In this document: positions 25,008 through 35,922 of the stretch, in pieces
How the letters are laid out: each line of letters starts with the position of its first letter
How positions within the stretch are numbered: position 1 is the first letter of the stretch
Assembly: GCA_025602905.1 (NCBI GenBank)
Contig: JAHLKI010000037.1
Span: 124,001 to 188,000, forward strand
Source of the DNA: Phlyctochytrium arcticum
Taxonomy: Eukaryota > Chytridiomycota > Chytridiomycetes > Chytridiales > Chytridiaceae
DNA: 64,000 nucleotides
Reading direction: 5' to 3'
Notes under the pieces: model-generated
What the model was told of the DNA's origin: nothing
What the model saw: the letters and a program-made list of their open reading frames with translations, nothing else
Databases searched by the model: none
Program-made: the position numbers and the translations under genes

Positions 25008-25704
25008 GACCCTGCATCTGGACAGCGGTATATGCTACATTCGCCGTCTCTAACGACGAAACACTGCCTCCTTCAATTTGGATACGCATTTGCCATAGAA
25101 CTGTTCATCGTGCGCTACGACAGCAATCCAAAGATCCCACATCTTACCCCATTCCTGCCACGTAAATCATCAAGCTGTATCTGGGTGCTTGGGCCCATGG
25201 GCAGAGATCTTGTCCATTTTTCATGAGGCTTTCAGTTTCGCACAACCAAAGAGATTATAGCTGACATCTCAGTCTCAGAGTAGACCTATTCCCTGAGCAT
25301 ACTGTAGTATACATCAACGTATCTTTAGCTTTGCGACTAGCGATAATGACATCCTGTGAAATGTTGTCGTAGAGAGATTTCTACTAATCAGATCCTTTCG
25401 AGACCATCCAAATGTAGCATGAAGCCAACAAATTATCGCGTGTGATCAAAGCAAGTGCCTTCAAAAGGGAGGAGAAGCAGCCCTTCACCCAGAAAGTGCC
25501 CATTTGGAGTTGAGAGAGACGCAGTATGGGTGATATATATCTTACATCTCATGGTAGCGAGAAACCCAGCGATGCAAATCTGCTAGGCGCAGAGGGAGCC
25601 ATACTGTCACACATTTGGCCTATGGCTACCTTTAGGTCAAAGCCTTTGGCAAAGTGGTAATGAGCTCACGATTCCAATCCTTTTTTGGTTTCACGCGTTA
25701 GTGA
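25008..25704. other. Interval with one short frame only
   Basis: An ATG at 25525 opens about 45 codons (MGDIYLTSHGSEKPSDANL) ending at TGG TAA. It might be the first exon of the next gene (a GTAATG donor overlaps the stop), but no acceptor restores frame. Otherwise nothing supported. Confidence 0.3.
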
Positions 25705-26327
25705 GTGGGGAAAACCATAGAGGTTGCCGATTTCGGAATTGGTCTCGATGACGGCGCGTGGGAACAAGCTGAACATGCCAAACCGGACGACGAAATTTCG
25801 GTTCCTGTGACATGGACTCATGTGTCGAAGGAGAACAAGCCGTCCGTTGCGCCTAAAACAATCAAATGTCGAGCTAAAGACATCAAACGGCTCGGACCTC
25901 GGTGCAAGTCCTTACAAACTCGAAATGGCTCACCATGTCAAAACCCGGTGACGCAGGAGGGCCTGCAGTGTTGGAGACCAGGCGGACACAATGATGAAAC
26001 CTTCGAATACTCTGATGAGTTCTTGCCATTGGTAGGTCATTTGCTGATTCTTTGCCAACAGTGATCAACATTGCAACTGTGCATTAGGAAGGTGTTTGGC
26101 GTAGTTACGCGGCTCAGACATCCGAGTCCCGGCCATCGGATGTTCCGACCTCGTACAGGAGCTGCGCCCGCCTGAAATACACTGCTGGATTCTCAAGAAA
26201 ATCAGGCTTGAGTAAAGAGGTTTTTCTGTCGCGAGCACAAATTACACTGTTTCATCCAGAATGGAACACTTCGCGATCAGCCTTATTCAGGTCTCTGTCC
26301 AACTACGTTCACAATTGTTCAGCCTGA
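25705..26327 (+). CDS. Hypothetical protein with a Cys3-His zinc motif
   Basis: Two exons join in phase 0: up to 26031, a 56-bp intron (26032-26087, GTAGGT to ATTAG), then to TGA at 26325-26327. The first exon contains GPRCKSLQTRNGSPCQNPVTQ and then CWRPGGHND, a C-x8-C-x10-C-x4-H arrangement like the small zinc-binding motif of DUF5763-type proteins. The second exon is basic and Ser-rich (RSYAAQTSESRPSDV). The true start is unresolved: 25705 is a GTG and an upstream exon is likely. Its last 19 bases overlap the end of the minus-strand gene to the right. Function unknown. Confidence 0.5.
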
Positions 26328-27447
26328 TCGTGCAGGATGCCGTTTATGACACTTGCAGTGGTTCTGATGTGCTCCACGGATACGGCATCCGTAGCAGGAA
26401 AGCAAGAATACTCCTTACTCCAAGCGATATCCGATGGACCGCCGAATCTAAGAAAATGCCAATGCATACCATCTGTCACCATTCCATAGACAAAATTCAG
26501 AGATACGCCAGCATGTTGTTGGTTGATGTGATGGGCCACTTCCAGCTGCATCAGACACTGAGCGCGACCTATGGAGCCAGCCAGTGTCAGTAGTATGCCT
26601 TACAGAATCTTTTGAGGAAAAGTCTTACCTCCCCGCATATCTTTCCCCTTCGCTTCTGTTACAGCCGTTACGAACGCAGGGTCTGACGATTCTGCGCGAA
26701 TGAACACGTATTCAACCGGCCCACCCGCGATGTTGGATTTGATGGAGTATTCGCGCCTCATCAACACTTTGTTTGAATAGGCAAAATTGATGCGATGCAA
26801 GATTGAGGAAATGAACTCTCCACGTTCTGTCTCATTTCCGAACACCTCCCCTAGAGTCGTATGAGCATCAATCGAACCCAAGGACAAACAAAACACCTCA
26901 CCATAATTAGCCAACTTAGAGTTACATTCATCTACGATCTTCTCCAGGACTTCTTCGGGCACAGTCAGTGTTGGAGGGACGAACGATGGAAACCTTTTGC
27001 CTATAAACGCTTTAAACCAGAATATCGATGAGGAGAAGACCACCCTCTGAAAGTTTACTCACCCATCTTGAAGCGAGACTCCACAGAGTGTGGAGATGCT
27101 CCCCATTTGCTGAAGGAATGGTCTGAATGGCGGTGAGGACCATTCAGTGATTGCAGGCTCAGTAAACAGCTGAGAAAACAGGTCCAACGTACAGCCAGTC
27201 AATACATTCCGAATGCCAGTTTCAGTTATGATGTTGCTCTTCTTGATGGAGTGGTACCGGATAGGGACACGAATCTGTGGACGCAATGTGTGCGTTGCAA
27301 ATGACAGAAGGGGTTGAAACCGACGCTGTTGAAGATGCATGTTGTGAAGAAATGAGCAGAGGGAAGGCGAGGCAGAACATTTTTTGAAGGGTTTTCCCCA
27401 CTCACTCGCGTTTTCGCCAGGTCTTGAAACTCTTCGCGGTTTGTCAT
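26309..27447 (-). CDS. Putative PD-(D/E)xK nuclease-like effector or fungal orphan
   Basis: Start ATG at 27447 (MTNREEFQDLAKTR), exon end 27406, intron 27405-27326, then a long exon. A 60-bp intron at 26628-26569 joins DMRGG to RAQCLMQLEVAHHIN. The segment with DPAFVTAVTEAKGKD, followed by GRAQCLMQL and by FVYGMVTDGMHWHFLRFGG, resembles the D...(E)xK core and following strands of restriction-endonuclease-like domains common in Crinkler and other early-diverging fungal proteins. The join near 27062-27000 is unclear: a GTGAGT donor and TTTATAG acceptor are present but leave the frame off by one. There could be a small frameshift or an unrecognised exon. Catalytic activity is inferred only. Confidence 0.5.
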
Positions 27448-27622
27448 AAGTAGACCGTCTTCGCCATCCGTGAAATTACAGAGTCTCGGACGCCAAACAG
27501 TATGCGCCAGATGAGTTTATGTTGCAGGCTATCGCAACGTTAGGCACCCCTCCAAGGCATCAGTTTCCGCCGCTGGTCTTTGGCTCCCCACGCGCGAGAG
27601 TCTATCTTCCGACGAGGGAGCT

Positions 27623-28372
27623 ATGTCCCGACGAGGTGCCCTCACTTCCAAAACCTATTCCCTGACTATACATGGTCAAACTCAGAAGGATCCGTTCGGC
27701 CCGGTAGTCATCAATGTAAAGGTAGACACGAGGACCACCGATGTGATAGAGAGTGTGCTCAATACGGCAAAGCTTGCGGCAATCGACCAACAAGTTGGCG
27801 TGTGGAAGTTGTATGAGACAGAAATGATATCTGGTAGGTTTTGTGCGGTAAATACAGTAGAGCAATATACTGATGAACTTTGTAGAGGAGAACCAGAGAC
27901 TTCGAGGTTATAACAAATCCGAACCAGCACGTAAGTTGCAGATTAATTTTTCGGATACCCTCGCAACAGCATTCAAGTCGAACCTTTCAATGTGCAGGGA
28001 AACTATTGCGGGAACTCTTATATGATGAATATCCCTTAATAATACAGCATATGTGGACCAGCTTGCCACGAAATCATACCCGGCATTTTTTCATCATGGA
28101 ATGTATCGATCAAGTAACGGGTTCAGCCGGGTCCGGCTTGTTTGATCGTCTGCGCAAGGTGAGAGCAGTCATTTGTCTTTTGTGTGCACGAACAACAATC
28201 TCACACATATGGGATGTCACAGGAACAATGCAAATTCCTTTCGTTACCCCAATTGTACAGGCGACTAGACTCCATAAATCGGGACGAGGAACTGGCCATT
28301 GGCGACTTACAAAAGCGCTACCAAGCGCAAAGAAACAACATTCAGCAGCGCATATCCGAATTGAGCTATTGA
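27623..28372 (+). CDS. Ras-association domain protein with C-terminal SARAH-like helix (RASSF-like)
   Basis: Four exons (27623-27833, 27886-27930, 27998-28158, 28223-28372) with introns of 52, 67 and 64 bp give 188 residues, all phases consistent. The N-terminal half has the RA/ubiquitin-like layout: VVINVKVDTRTTDVIESVL, then VWKLYETEM, and finally YDEYPLIIQHMW, matching the PL-[hydrophobic] strand that ends RASSF RA domains. The C terminus is a charged amphipathic helix (RRLDSINRDEELAIGDLQKR, YQAQRNNIQQRI) placed like the SARAH helix that pairs RASSF proteins with Hippo/MST kinases. No C1 domain is present. A role with a Ras-like GTPase and a Ste20/MST kinase is inference. Confidence 0.65.
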
Positions 28373-28707
28373 CTCGCGGCACCGATGAGAACTTTTCTGC
28401 CGCATGTAACCCAAATATTTTTCGCCTGTCACTATAATCTTGTACATATTGCATGCTATTTTCAGGTAGTCGACAAACCATCATAACATTATTATTATTT
28501 TAATATTCATATTTGGCGTGACATCAGTAAAGTAGTGACCTTTGATCAAATCGTTACGGTCGCAACTCTTTCCTGCTACGGAGCCCAATATTGCGATAGG
28601 AAACCGATGAGAGGTGCAGGTTCTTTCAACGTAATTGTGTGGGCGTGTATTAAATTATGTCAATGTGTCTATCCCAATGCTACTTTACTTAGACAACTTG
28701 GTCCCAA
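28373..28707. other. Convergent 3' interval
   Basis: Between the RASSF-like gene and BCP1; AT-rich, no gene seen. Confidence 0.5.
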
Positions 28708-29870
28708 CTACGCGCTCAGCGCCTTCTCAAAAGTCGCCAGAACGTCCTTCAAACTGCTGTGTGGAATCAAGAGTACTCTGCGAAGCGGGTCCACACCGAC
28801 GTCCTGGAACGCACGACGTGAGTCGGATGACTGGGTTTCCTTTGTGAATTTATAGTCGAAAGAAAAAGTCGCGTGCTATATGAATGTCAAAGATGTCAGC
28901 TCGCTCCTGAAAGTTTGAAAAGTTGGTCAGGTACCTGCTGGAGCAGTTCATCTTCAGGTTGAAAGTAAAAGATTTCTGGGGAAGAAGGTGCCTGCGGGAA
29001 AGCATTCAATCTACGAGAGCTCTCTTTATAATAAGATTGCACAGACGACTTACCAATTTAGCTTTTTTGGACTTTCCTTTCTGCGCCGTATCTACCACAA
29101 CGCCATCCTCCTCCACCAACGTTGAGTCAATTTCGCGATATATTTTGGAAATGTAGATATACTGGTCAAACTTGAATGGCTCACCCTAAGATAACTGGTC
29201 AGTAAGCGAAGGCGCGACGGGGTAGAGCTCATTACATACATCTTCAATGGCCCATTCCATCTCCTCCAAGAGCATCTTGAACAGAGGTGGGACGATTTGC
29301 GGTGGCATGTTGATGAGCCGTTCATTCAATATCAGACCGGTTGTTTTGTTCAACGCGCCAACGATCTGTTCGGCCCCTGATGATGCAGCTTGTGCTTGCC
29401 CACCCTTTCTTGTTTTTGACGTAAGATAATCCTTGATCCCTTTGACACATTTCTTGTCTTTATGCTCCTCCAGGTTGACTACTGTCACAAGTGCGTATGG
29501 GTCTTGACCGTCATCGCATTTTACGGTTGATCCGACGGCGGGCTGGGCAATAATGAGATCAGCCAATTCGGAAAGACTAATTTCTTCTGCCTCATCGGTG
29601 AAAGTTTGGCGAAGGAGAGACTTGAGACCGTGAAAGTCGATCGGTTTGGGATCAAAGAACTCAAAGTCAACGTCTACCGTATCCTACAATTGGTTTGTTT
29701 ATTTCTTGACGTTGGGAGTTGAGATAGTGGGCTTTTTTCCAAACCTGCTCGCTAGACTCGTCGTCCTCGTCGTCTTCGCTGGCCTCCTGCTCAACATCAT
29801 TTGTTTCTTCGGCCTGTTCTTCTTCTTCTTCTTCTTCTGGCTTTCGCTTGGTTCCTTTTACTTCGGCCAT
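28708..29870 (-). CDS. BCP1: Bcp1/BCCIP-family protein
   Basis: Nuclear protein; in yeast it is needed for export of Mss4 and acts as chaperone of ribosomal protein Rpl23. Five exons (29870-29745, 29683-29240, 29185-29054, 28991-28935, 28875-28708) total 927 nt, 308 residues, with introns of 54-62 bp. The N terminus is an acidic tract (KRKPEEEEEEEQAEE, ASEDDEDDESSEQ). Family blocks follow: VDVDFEFFDPKPIDFHGLKS, LADLIIAQPAVGSTVK, YALVTVVNLEEHKD, ERLINMPPQIVPPLFKMLLEE, FYFQPEDELLQQ and RAFQDVGVDPLRRVLLIP. Each internal exon is phase 0. The start at 29870 begins MAEVKGTKRKP. Confidence 0.93.
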
Positions 29871-30112
29871 TTTGTCAACAGACTTTGGAAATGTTGAATT
29901 TCGAGCCCACCAAAGTTTACGATTCGCGACCTTGACAACAGAAATGAAACTACTGCGCAAAATGTCATCAGTAAATCGTTTCTTGAGGACCACCATCTTG
30001 GCGTAAAACTCATCCTCATCAACCGCATTACTAGTACATCTACCCCCCGGCAGCAGGTGCAGCAGCAGCAGCAGAGAGTATATAGGGCACCGCAGCTCGG
30101 AAAGTCAACATC

Positions 30113-31018
30113 ATGTCACTGAACGATGCGCTCGTCTTTGTCGAAAAGTCGTTCCTGAGTCCATTGGTAGGAGCCCAGTGTGCCCACGATATCCGCAAAC
30201 TGGACTTTGCCCACCAACAATGCTTCAAACTCCTCATCTCAAAAGTCCTGAGTCTGGGCATCACGGCCGGCGGAATGATTCTCAAGGTCCCCCAAATCAT
30301 CAAGATCATGCGTGCCAAGAGTGCTGTTGGAATCAGTTTTGCGAGTTACTTTCTTGAGACGATTGCCTATACGATTTCGCTCGTGTACAATATTCGAGGG
30401 CAAAATCCTTTTTTGACTTATGGTGAAAGTGAGTCTGCTTGCTCGTAGTATTGGGTGTGTTTCTTTGGCTAATCCCATGACTAGTGGCTTTCATCACGAT
30501 CCAAAATGTATTTGTTTTGGTTTTGATCCTGGGATATAGCAAGAGATTCTTTAGCCTCGTTGCTTTCCTCGGAATTTACACCGTGGCCTCTATAGCTTTA
30601 CTGGATCCCGTCACTGTTACCCCCGACTTGCTCAAATCCTTGCAGTGGAGCACCGTCCTGATTGGCGTTGGGAGCAAGCTGCCTCAAATCTTCAACAACT
30701 TTTCTGCCAAATCAACAGGGCAGTTGTCTGCTATTACGGTTTTCTTGCAAGGAGCCGGTGCTGCGGCGCGAGTCTTTACCACTTTGCAGGAAGTCGATGA
30801 TCCCATCATTTTGTCATCCAATATCATTGCAACGGCTTTGAACGCTGTATTGGCCCTGCAAATGGTCGCTTATTGGAACAGCCGACAAGTTGTGGTAAGA
30901 TTAAAAAGTGATTATACCCTTTCCCTGCACTCCAACTCATTACGTTTTACAGGACGGCGTCCAGCACCTTCGAAGCAAAAAGTCGCCGAGCAAGAACCGG
31001 ACCAAAAAGTTTGCTTGA
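30113..31018 (+). CDS. MPDU1: Mannose-P-dolichol utilization defect 1 (PQ-loop protein)
   Basis: ER membrane protein required for use of dolichol-phosphate-mannose and -glucose in glycan assembly. Three exons (30113-30428, 30485-30894, 30953-31018) give 263 residues; all introns are 56-58 bp. Two PQ-loop repeats are visible: GMILKVPQIIKIMRAKSAVG and GSKLPQIFNNFSAKSTGQLS, each inside hydrophobic helices. Five to seven membrane segments are expected. The last exon is a short basic tail (RSKKSPSKNRTKKFA) that fits a cytosolic KK-type ER retention end, though the final residues are KFA rather than KKxx. It is divergent from BCP1 with 242 bp between starts. Confidence 0.92.
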
Positions 31019-31619
31019 TCCTTACGTTGCAAGTACACGAATCGCCTTCCTTTAGAGCATACTGGGGATCTTTTGTGATGTCAATAGCATATTTTTGGCA
31101 CCACTTTACTGTGCAATTTTTAATGTTGACCTCCATCCACTGCTTCATTCCAAACACCCTCCAGAATTTGGTCCAAATAATCGCAAACTATAGAGAGCTA
31201 CCTTACGATAACCCATTTGTGAAAGATCGATCGTTGAATTGCATTTGCTTCTCGACATATTTCGTGCCCTCAAGATTGCAAATAAATCCTCATTGCCGGC
31301 CTTTCATGATACAACCCTGGCATTTTTGCTCCAGTGTCGACGTAATAACAAAATAAATGCTGGGGACAATGAAAGGGGCAGTGAGATCTGACTGCAATTT
31401 GCATCACTCGAAAAGCTATATCTTGAAACGCCATGCCAATTAAATACATATGTACAGTTGAGTATGCACCAGAGTATGCATTGACTCAAAGCCCCAAGTC
31501 TGTCCTAAACTTGCCGAATTCTCGCTTTACAAGGCTAGTCGCAATGAGATCCGCAAAGTCCTTGGCGAGCTTCCGGTATCCCTTTTAATGAAAGCAAAAT
31601 GTCAGATCAAGAGCTGCTA
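31019..31619. other. Convergent 3' interval
   Basis: AT-rich, no supported gene. The nearest open frame is a read-through of the MPDU1 intron. Confidence 0.45.
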
Positions 31620-32445
31620 TCAAACATCATCGGACCGCACCTTTCCGGAGAGATGTTCACCATCACTGTGCCAGAAGGACTTGTGCGAATAGTCAAACTC
31701 CATCGTGTCTAGTCGTGGGCCAGCCTTCACGCCATACTTGTTGCTAGTAAAAGATCTTGCGTTAACAAACTTTCGGAGCATTGTCAAACGTGGTGAGACA
31801 TACTCATTGAGCCAGTTCATCAAGACTTCATTTCTGCGCAAGTTTTCCTCCAATATCTCATTGCTGCGGGTTTGATCACTCTGGTTTGCTATTGTGCACA
31901 CCCATACGTCTTTTCCGAGATCTCGCAGAGTGCGTGTAATGTTGGCAATATTTTGCACAGTATCCTCGGCGGTTATGGTCGGATTCGCGCGGAAATCATT
32001 GAACCCAAGAAGGATCAAGACGACAGAGGCATCCGTACATACAGAGTCATTGAACGTTGTTTCGAAATGAGAAGTGCGTGAGCTTCTGTCATCCTTGGAC
32101 TTTATGAGTATTCTAGTGCAGGCGGACCTTCCCCAATCTGGATTACCTGAAATTTCTTTGGAAGCCTAGTATACAACGTTAGTCGTCTCCAAGTGATTGA
32201 GCTCCAAATCACACATACCATTCTGCGGTCGTGCTGCCATGTACGCCCCGATTGTACAATGTCCAGGACTGGCGCAACTTGTACCGATCACTCTGCAATG
32301 CCCGTTTCAGGTGTCCAGCGAGCCCTGATTTCGTAGAGGTGAATCAACCGGACCTTAAGGATCAACCACACCCCTTACCTGGAACGATGCCCCCGGATAT
32401 AGAGTCCCCAAAACCAAAAGCAAAATCATCTCCTATTATAACCAT
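31620..32445 (-). CDS. SGNH/GDSL-type hydrolase-like protein
   Basis: Esterase-like fold. ATG at 32445 begins MVIIGDDFAFGFGDSIS. Introns at 32378-32325 and 32218-32166 (54 and 53 bp) are clear; a third after LPKKFQ (donor at 32146, acceptor near 32094) is likely. Block III appears as LLGFND (Gly-x-Asn-Asp) and the C-terminal block as HSDGEHLSGKVR (Asp-x-x-His-like). NRGVHGST matches the block II Gly region. The first block reads GDD before the GDS, so which residue is the nucleophile is not certain and some members of this subgroup may be inactive. No signal peptide is evident, so it is probably intracellular. Substrate unknown. Confidence 0.65.
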
Positions 32446-32536
32446 CTTGTTCTTGTAATTGGATCTTGGCTTGGTTTCCGAGCCGGACTTGAGTGTGAGC
32501 CACTACAACAACAATCAGCAATCAATGATGGAGATT

Positions 32537-32827
32537 CTACTGCGCAGCGCTTTGGAGAGTCCCTACATGATTAAATTTCAGCCAGGAGATTCTGACAAAG
32601 AGCGCAATCCAAAGCGACAAAAGTGTCCAATAATCCCAAAACCATTTTAGAGGATCTGCTGCTTTCTCGGCCGCTTCCCGCTGTGCTCTCCGAGCAGCAC
32701 TTCGCTCCGACGGTGGCCCTCGGACCCGCGATGCCGACGACGATGGCGATGAACCTGGCGACACCGAAGCACTTTTCGCCTTTGCTGCGGTCGGCCGCTT
32801 TGCCGGCGTTGTAAGAGAAGTCTGCAT
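32537..32827 (-). CDS. Small single-pass membrane protein, unknown
   Basis: ATG at 32827 opens 96 codons: a basic, Ser/Pro-rich N terminus (AKRPTAAKAKSASVSPGSS), an Arg/Ala/Glu-rich helix (RSAARRAQREAAEKA), then one likely membrane helix (WTLLSLWIALFVRISWL) and a short tail. The layout resembles small ER tail-anchored proteins, but I recognise no family. An intron near the C terminus cannot be excluded. The frame is also open upstream to 33139, but no coding character supports using that part. Confidence 0.4.
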   Translation of the reverse strand: MQTSLTTPAKRPTAAKAKSASVSPGSSPSSSASRVRGPPSERSAARRAQREAAEKAADPLKWFWDYWTLLSLWIALFVRISWLKFNHVGTLQSAAQ

Positions 32828-33322
32828 ATTCCTGTTCTGATTCCTACTATGAAAGATTGAGGCGATTGTGAGAAATTTCACAAATTCGCTGTGACGGCAG
32901 TCGTTAAGCTTGAAAAGGGTAAATGGGGTTCGCCCCGACAGTTCTGACACCTGTCTTCTCACGGTCAGAGAAATTCCACTTCTCCCCCCAATCTCCATCT
33001 GGAGATTCCCCTTAGAGATCCCATCCCCCGTTACATAAATGCACACGCGATATATACCCACCAACCACGGCTTTGCCAGTTCCCCAACCCGATCTGAGGG
33101 AATGTACTCAAACAGAGGAAGAACAGGACGTGCAGGCAATCTGCAAGGGAACAGGTAATCTCCCGCAAGTCAGAAAAATTTCTTTACTATCATTCTGATA
33201 ATGTCTCTAAATCCATTTCAATCGAGACTTCCTCGACATCATCGGAGTTGAATGTCAATGGCCCCCAATCACTTTCGCGGTTCAGCTCGGTTCTTGACCC
33301 GGCCGTTTAGTATCCGAAGTAC

Positions 33323-34291
33323 ATGTCCGTTCCCACCCGACCAGATTTAATTGGTCACCGCGCTCTCTTGGAGCGCACTTACAAATCCTTTGTGGACCTG
33401 GACAAGAAATCGAAGGAGTACCTTGCCTTGGCACAGTCTGGCTCAGTGTGGCAAAAATATGCGGAACCCTTCAACATTGAAGCCGATTTACAGTACCAAA
33501 ACGAGAACATAGCTTTTCTGAATGAGCTAGGCTCGCTTGCTGCTTCGCAACAATCCTCCCTCCGCTATTTACGCACCTCCTTATCGCCGAAGTAGCACAA
33601 CAGAGTGCTGCTATCGAAGGTACTCCCCTCAAATTGGAGACTCAGAAATAGCCAGCGCAGTTGAAGATGGAGAAAAACAGCTTGATTGAGGAAATCAAAC
33701 AACGTCAAGCGGCGAGCCATCAGATTGAGGCTATCTCTCCTCCCGAGTTCCAAAGTATTGTGAACTCCACTGCGCACGGCTCCACCCAGCAATCCCTGGA
33801 GCAAATTTGTGAAGCAGCGAGCGCGGCTCTCTTATTTCGAGAAAACGCATTGGCATGCAAGGGGGGTTATCTCAAAAACCGCCAACGCAAACATTCATTT
33901 CAAAATCTCTGAAAAGGCGTCCAAATCGGAGCAGGCAGTGTCGTCTTGGGAAATTAAATCGCCATGGGCAGGTGCGAAGGAAAAAATGAAGGATATTGCT
34001 CGGGCAATCTTGTCCTGCATCACGTATCACCAAGCCGACCAGCAGCTAAATCCATCCAAAGGCACACCAACCAATGTAGCCGTGCACCTCGCAGGTGAGG
34101 AGGGAACTGTATACGAAGTGTTCTTCTTCCCCCAAATGTTTTTAGTCGTAGAGGTAGGTCATCTTACTGTCCCAAAGTCACTACGGCCTGGGAATGCATT
34201 ATTCATCGTGGACGCCTTTCTACGAATGGATGCTTTGTTCCGGAGACTGCGAAATCTCAAACGGGTAATGCTCAACAAGAATGTAGTCTAG
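33323..34291 (+). CDS. Predicted coiled-coil protein, exon structure unresolved
   Basis: ATG at 33323 begins MSVPTRPDLIGHRALLERTY. Helical, charged sequence continues in three successive frames: to about 33540, 33661-33870 (KNSLIEEIKQRQAASHQIEA) and 33850-34291 (EKASKSEQAVSSWEIKSPWA; ending FRRLRNLKRVMLNKNVV). Frame changes must be introns or errors; I found no set of GT-AG sites that joins all three cleanly. The rod-like helical content would suit a cytoskeletal or kinetochore subunit, but no family is recognised. Confidence 0.4.
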
Positions 34292-35922
34292 TATATACAT
34301 TTGTCTATTTGCATTTTTTTTTATATTTGCTCTGTCTTCGCGCGTCATTTCTATCGTCAATAGCTTGAGATCAAGATTAAGCTGTTTGTATTCGGAAAAT
34401 TTTATCTTACAAACAGTACAAACAACCATATTTCAAACATGTTGGATTTGTACGTTCATTGCAGCTCCTGAGTTGTAAAGTTACTTGTGATGCTTCATCA
34501 TACTTGGCGCTGTAATACAAATTCTGCGCTTTCACCGCCGGGCCATACATAATATGCCTTGATCTATCCTGACTGTAAAATCCCGGTCAATGCAATCAAA
34601 CAAATTGTACGAACAAAGTGAGATGCAGAGATAGCGTCAGTTGAAAGAGATATCCATGTATGGAATACCGTCCCAACGTTATACATAAGCACCAATCTGC
34701 GTCAAGTTGGAATATCGGCTCAGAGATTGTTTGAAGGGCCCTCATGTGGACAGTCTATTCCGAACCGAATACGCTTTTGCCCTCAATGCCGTCTCCAACA
34801 CTGGACGACTTTTCGCAAGATCCACCTCTCTGCAGAATCTGCAACCGAGGAATAAACAGTCTGAAAGAGGTTCATCTTTCCCAACTTTCTGATTTGACAA
34901 GTCAGAAAACAAAATGGAAGAAAATGCGGAATGCCGATATGACTTTGCGGTGATTAGAAAAGTTAAAAAATGTGACATTTTTAGTCAACGAAGTCATGTT
35001 TTTGGGTAGTTTTCCGTTGATTTACAACTATTTATGAATCGAAAGCAGATTTTTGCTGCAATGTGCTATACCGGACGACAAAAAATCGGTGGGTCAATTA
35101 TAATTAGAGAATGAAGTAGATTTTATGAAAAAGGCATGAACTGAGCCTATGATAGCAAGAGTTGATGATTTCGGCGAAAAAAATGCAGGCAAGAGTTTAT
35201 AAGTTTTCCATGTAATCCATGTTTATAGATAGCATCAATAATTGGAATTGGCGCACTGTGCGTTCTGCATTTTCGAAAGGTAGGTAAGCGTTGCGAGCAA
35301 TGGAAATGCCGGAGGAAATTATGGCCAAAACGCATAGCACGGATGCTATCCGAGGGACCAGGCCTGATGTGTAGTCATGCGAACATAATTTGGCTCACCA
35401 ATTGCGTAGAAGGCGTTTAAAAATGCGGAGTTTGTTACGGACAACAGAAGCTGAATAATCATCGAGCTCGTCGGCGGCTTTCCCCTAAATTTAGCGACTT
35501 TTCTCTTACTCCAGAGCTGCTCCAGAGCCACATCAGAAGATCCCGTGCCCAACTACTACGCTGGCTAATTATAGATTCCGCAAATAGGGGGTTTTCTCTC
35601 ATACAGTTGGAATGCCAAACTATTTACAGGGGTGGAGCATAGGCTTTGTATTGCAAAATTGCGGTGTGCCTCTCATGCCTAGTCCCCAATTTTTCCCGCG
35701 TCTTAAATACCAGTCCACAGATTTCTTATCCTACTTTCTTGACGAGAAATCAAAATTTTGCGAAACTGACCTTCTCGATCCGCCAACGATTTTAACAGTA
35801 CTTTTGCAGTAGCATTGGCTCTACCGACTCAGATTCCATCACAAGGCCGGAGACCCAACAAGATACACGAATTTTTCCAAGGTTCCGTTCGTCGATTTTC
35901 CCCCAAAACCACGAGAAGAAGA
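34292..35922. other. About 1.6 kb without a supported gene
   Basis: AT-rich. A short frame at 34744-34953 has CRICNRG (CxxC) but no partners or splice support. The segment 34960-35030 looks like a distant relative of the AT-rich Crinkler 3' flank (near 11900). The last part should contain the RPEL gene promoter. Confidence 0.35.

Noticed and set aside
27040..27064. 18-bp intron in the nuclease-like gene
   Set aside because: Far below the 46-80 bp range of the other introns; the join is left unresolved instead.
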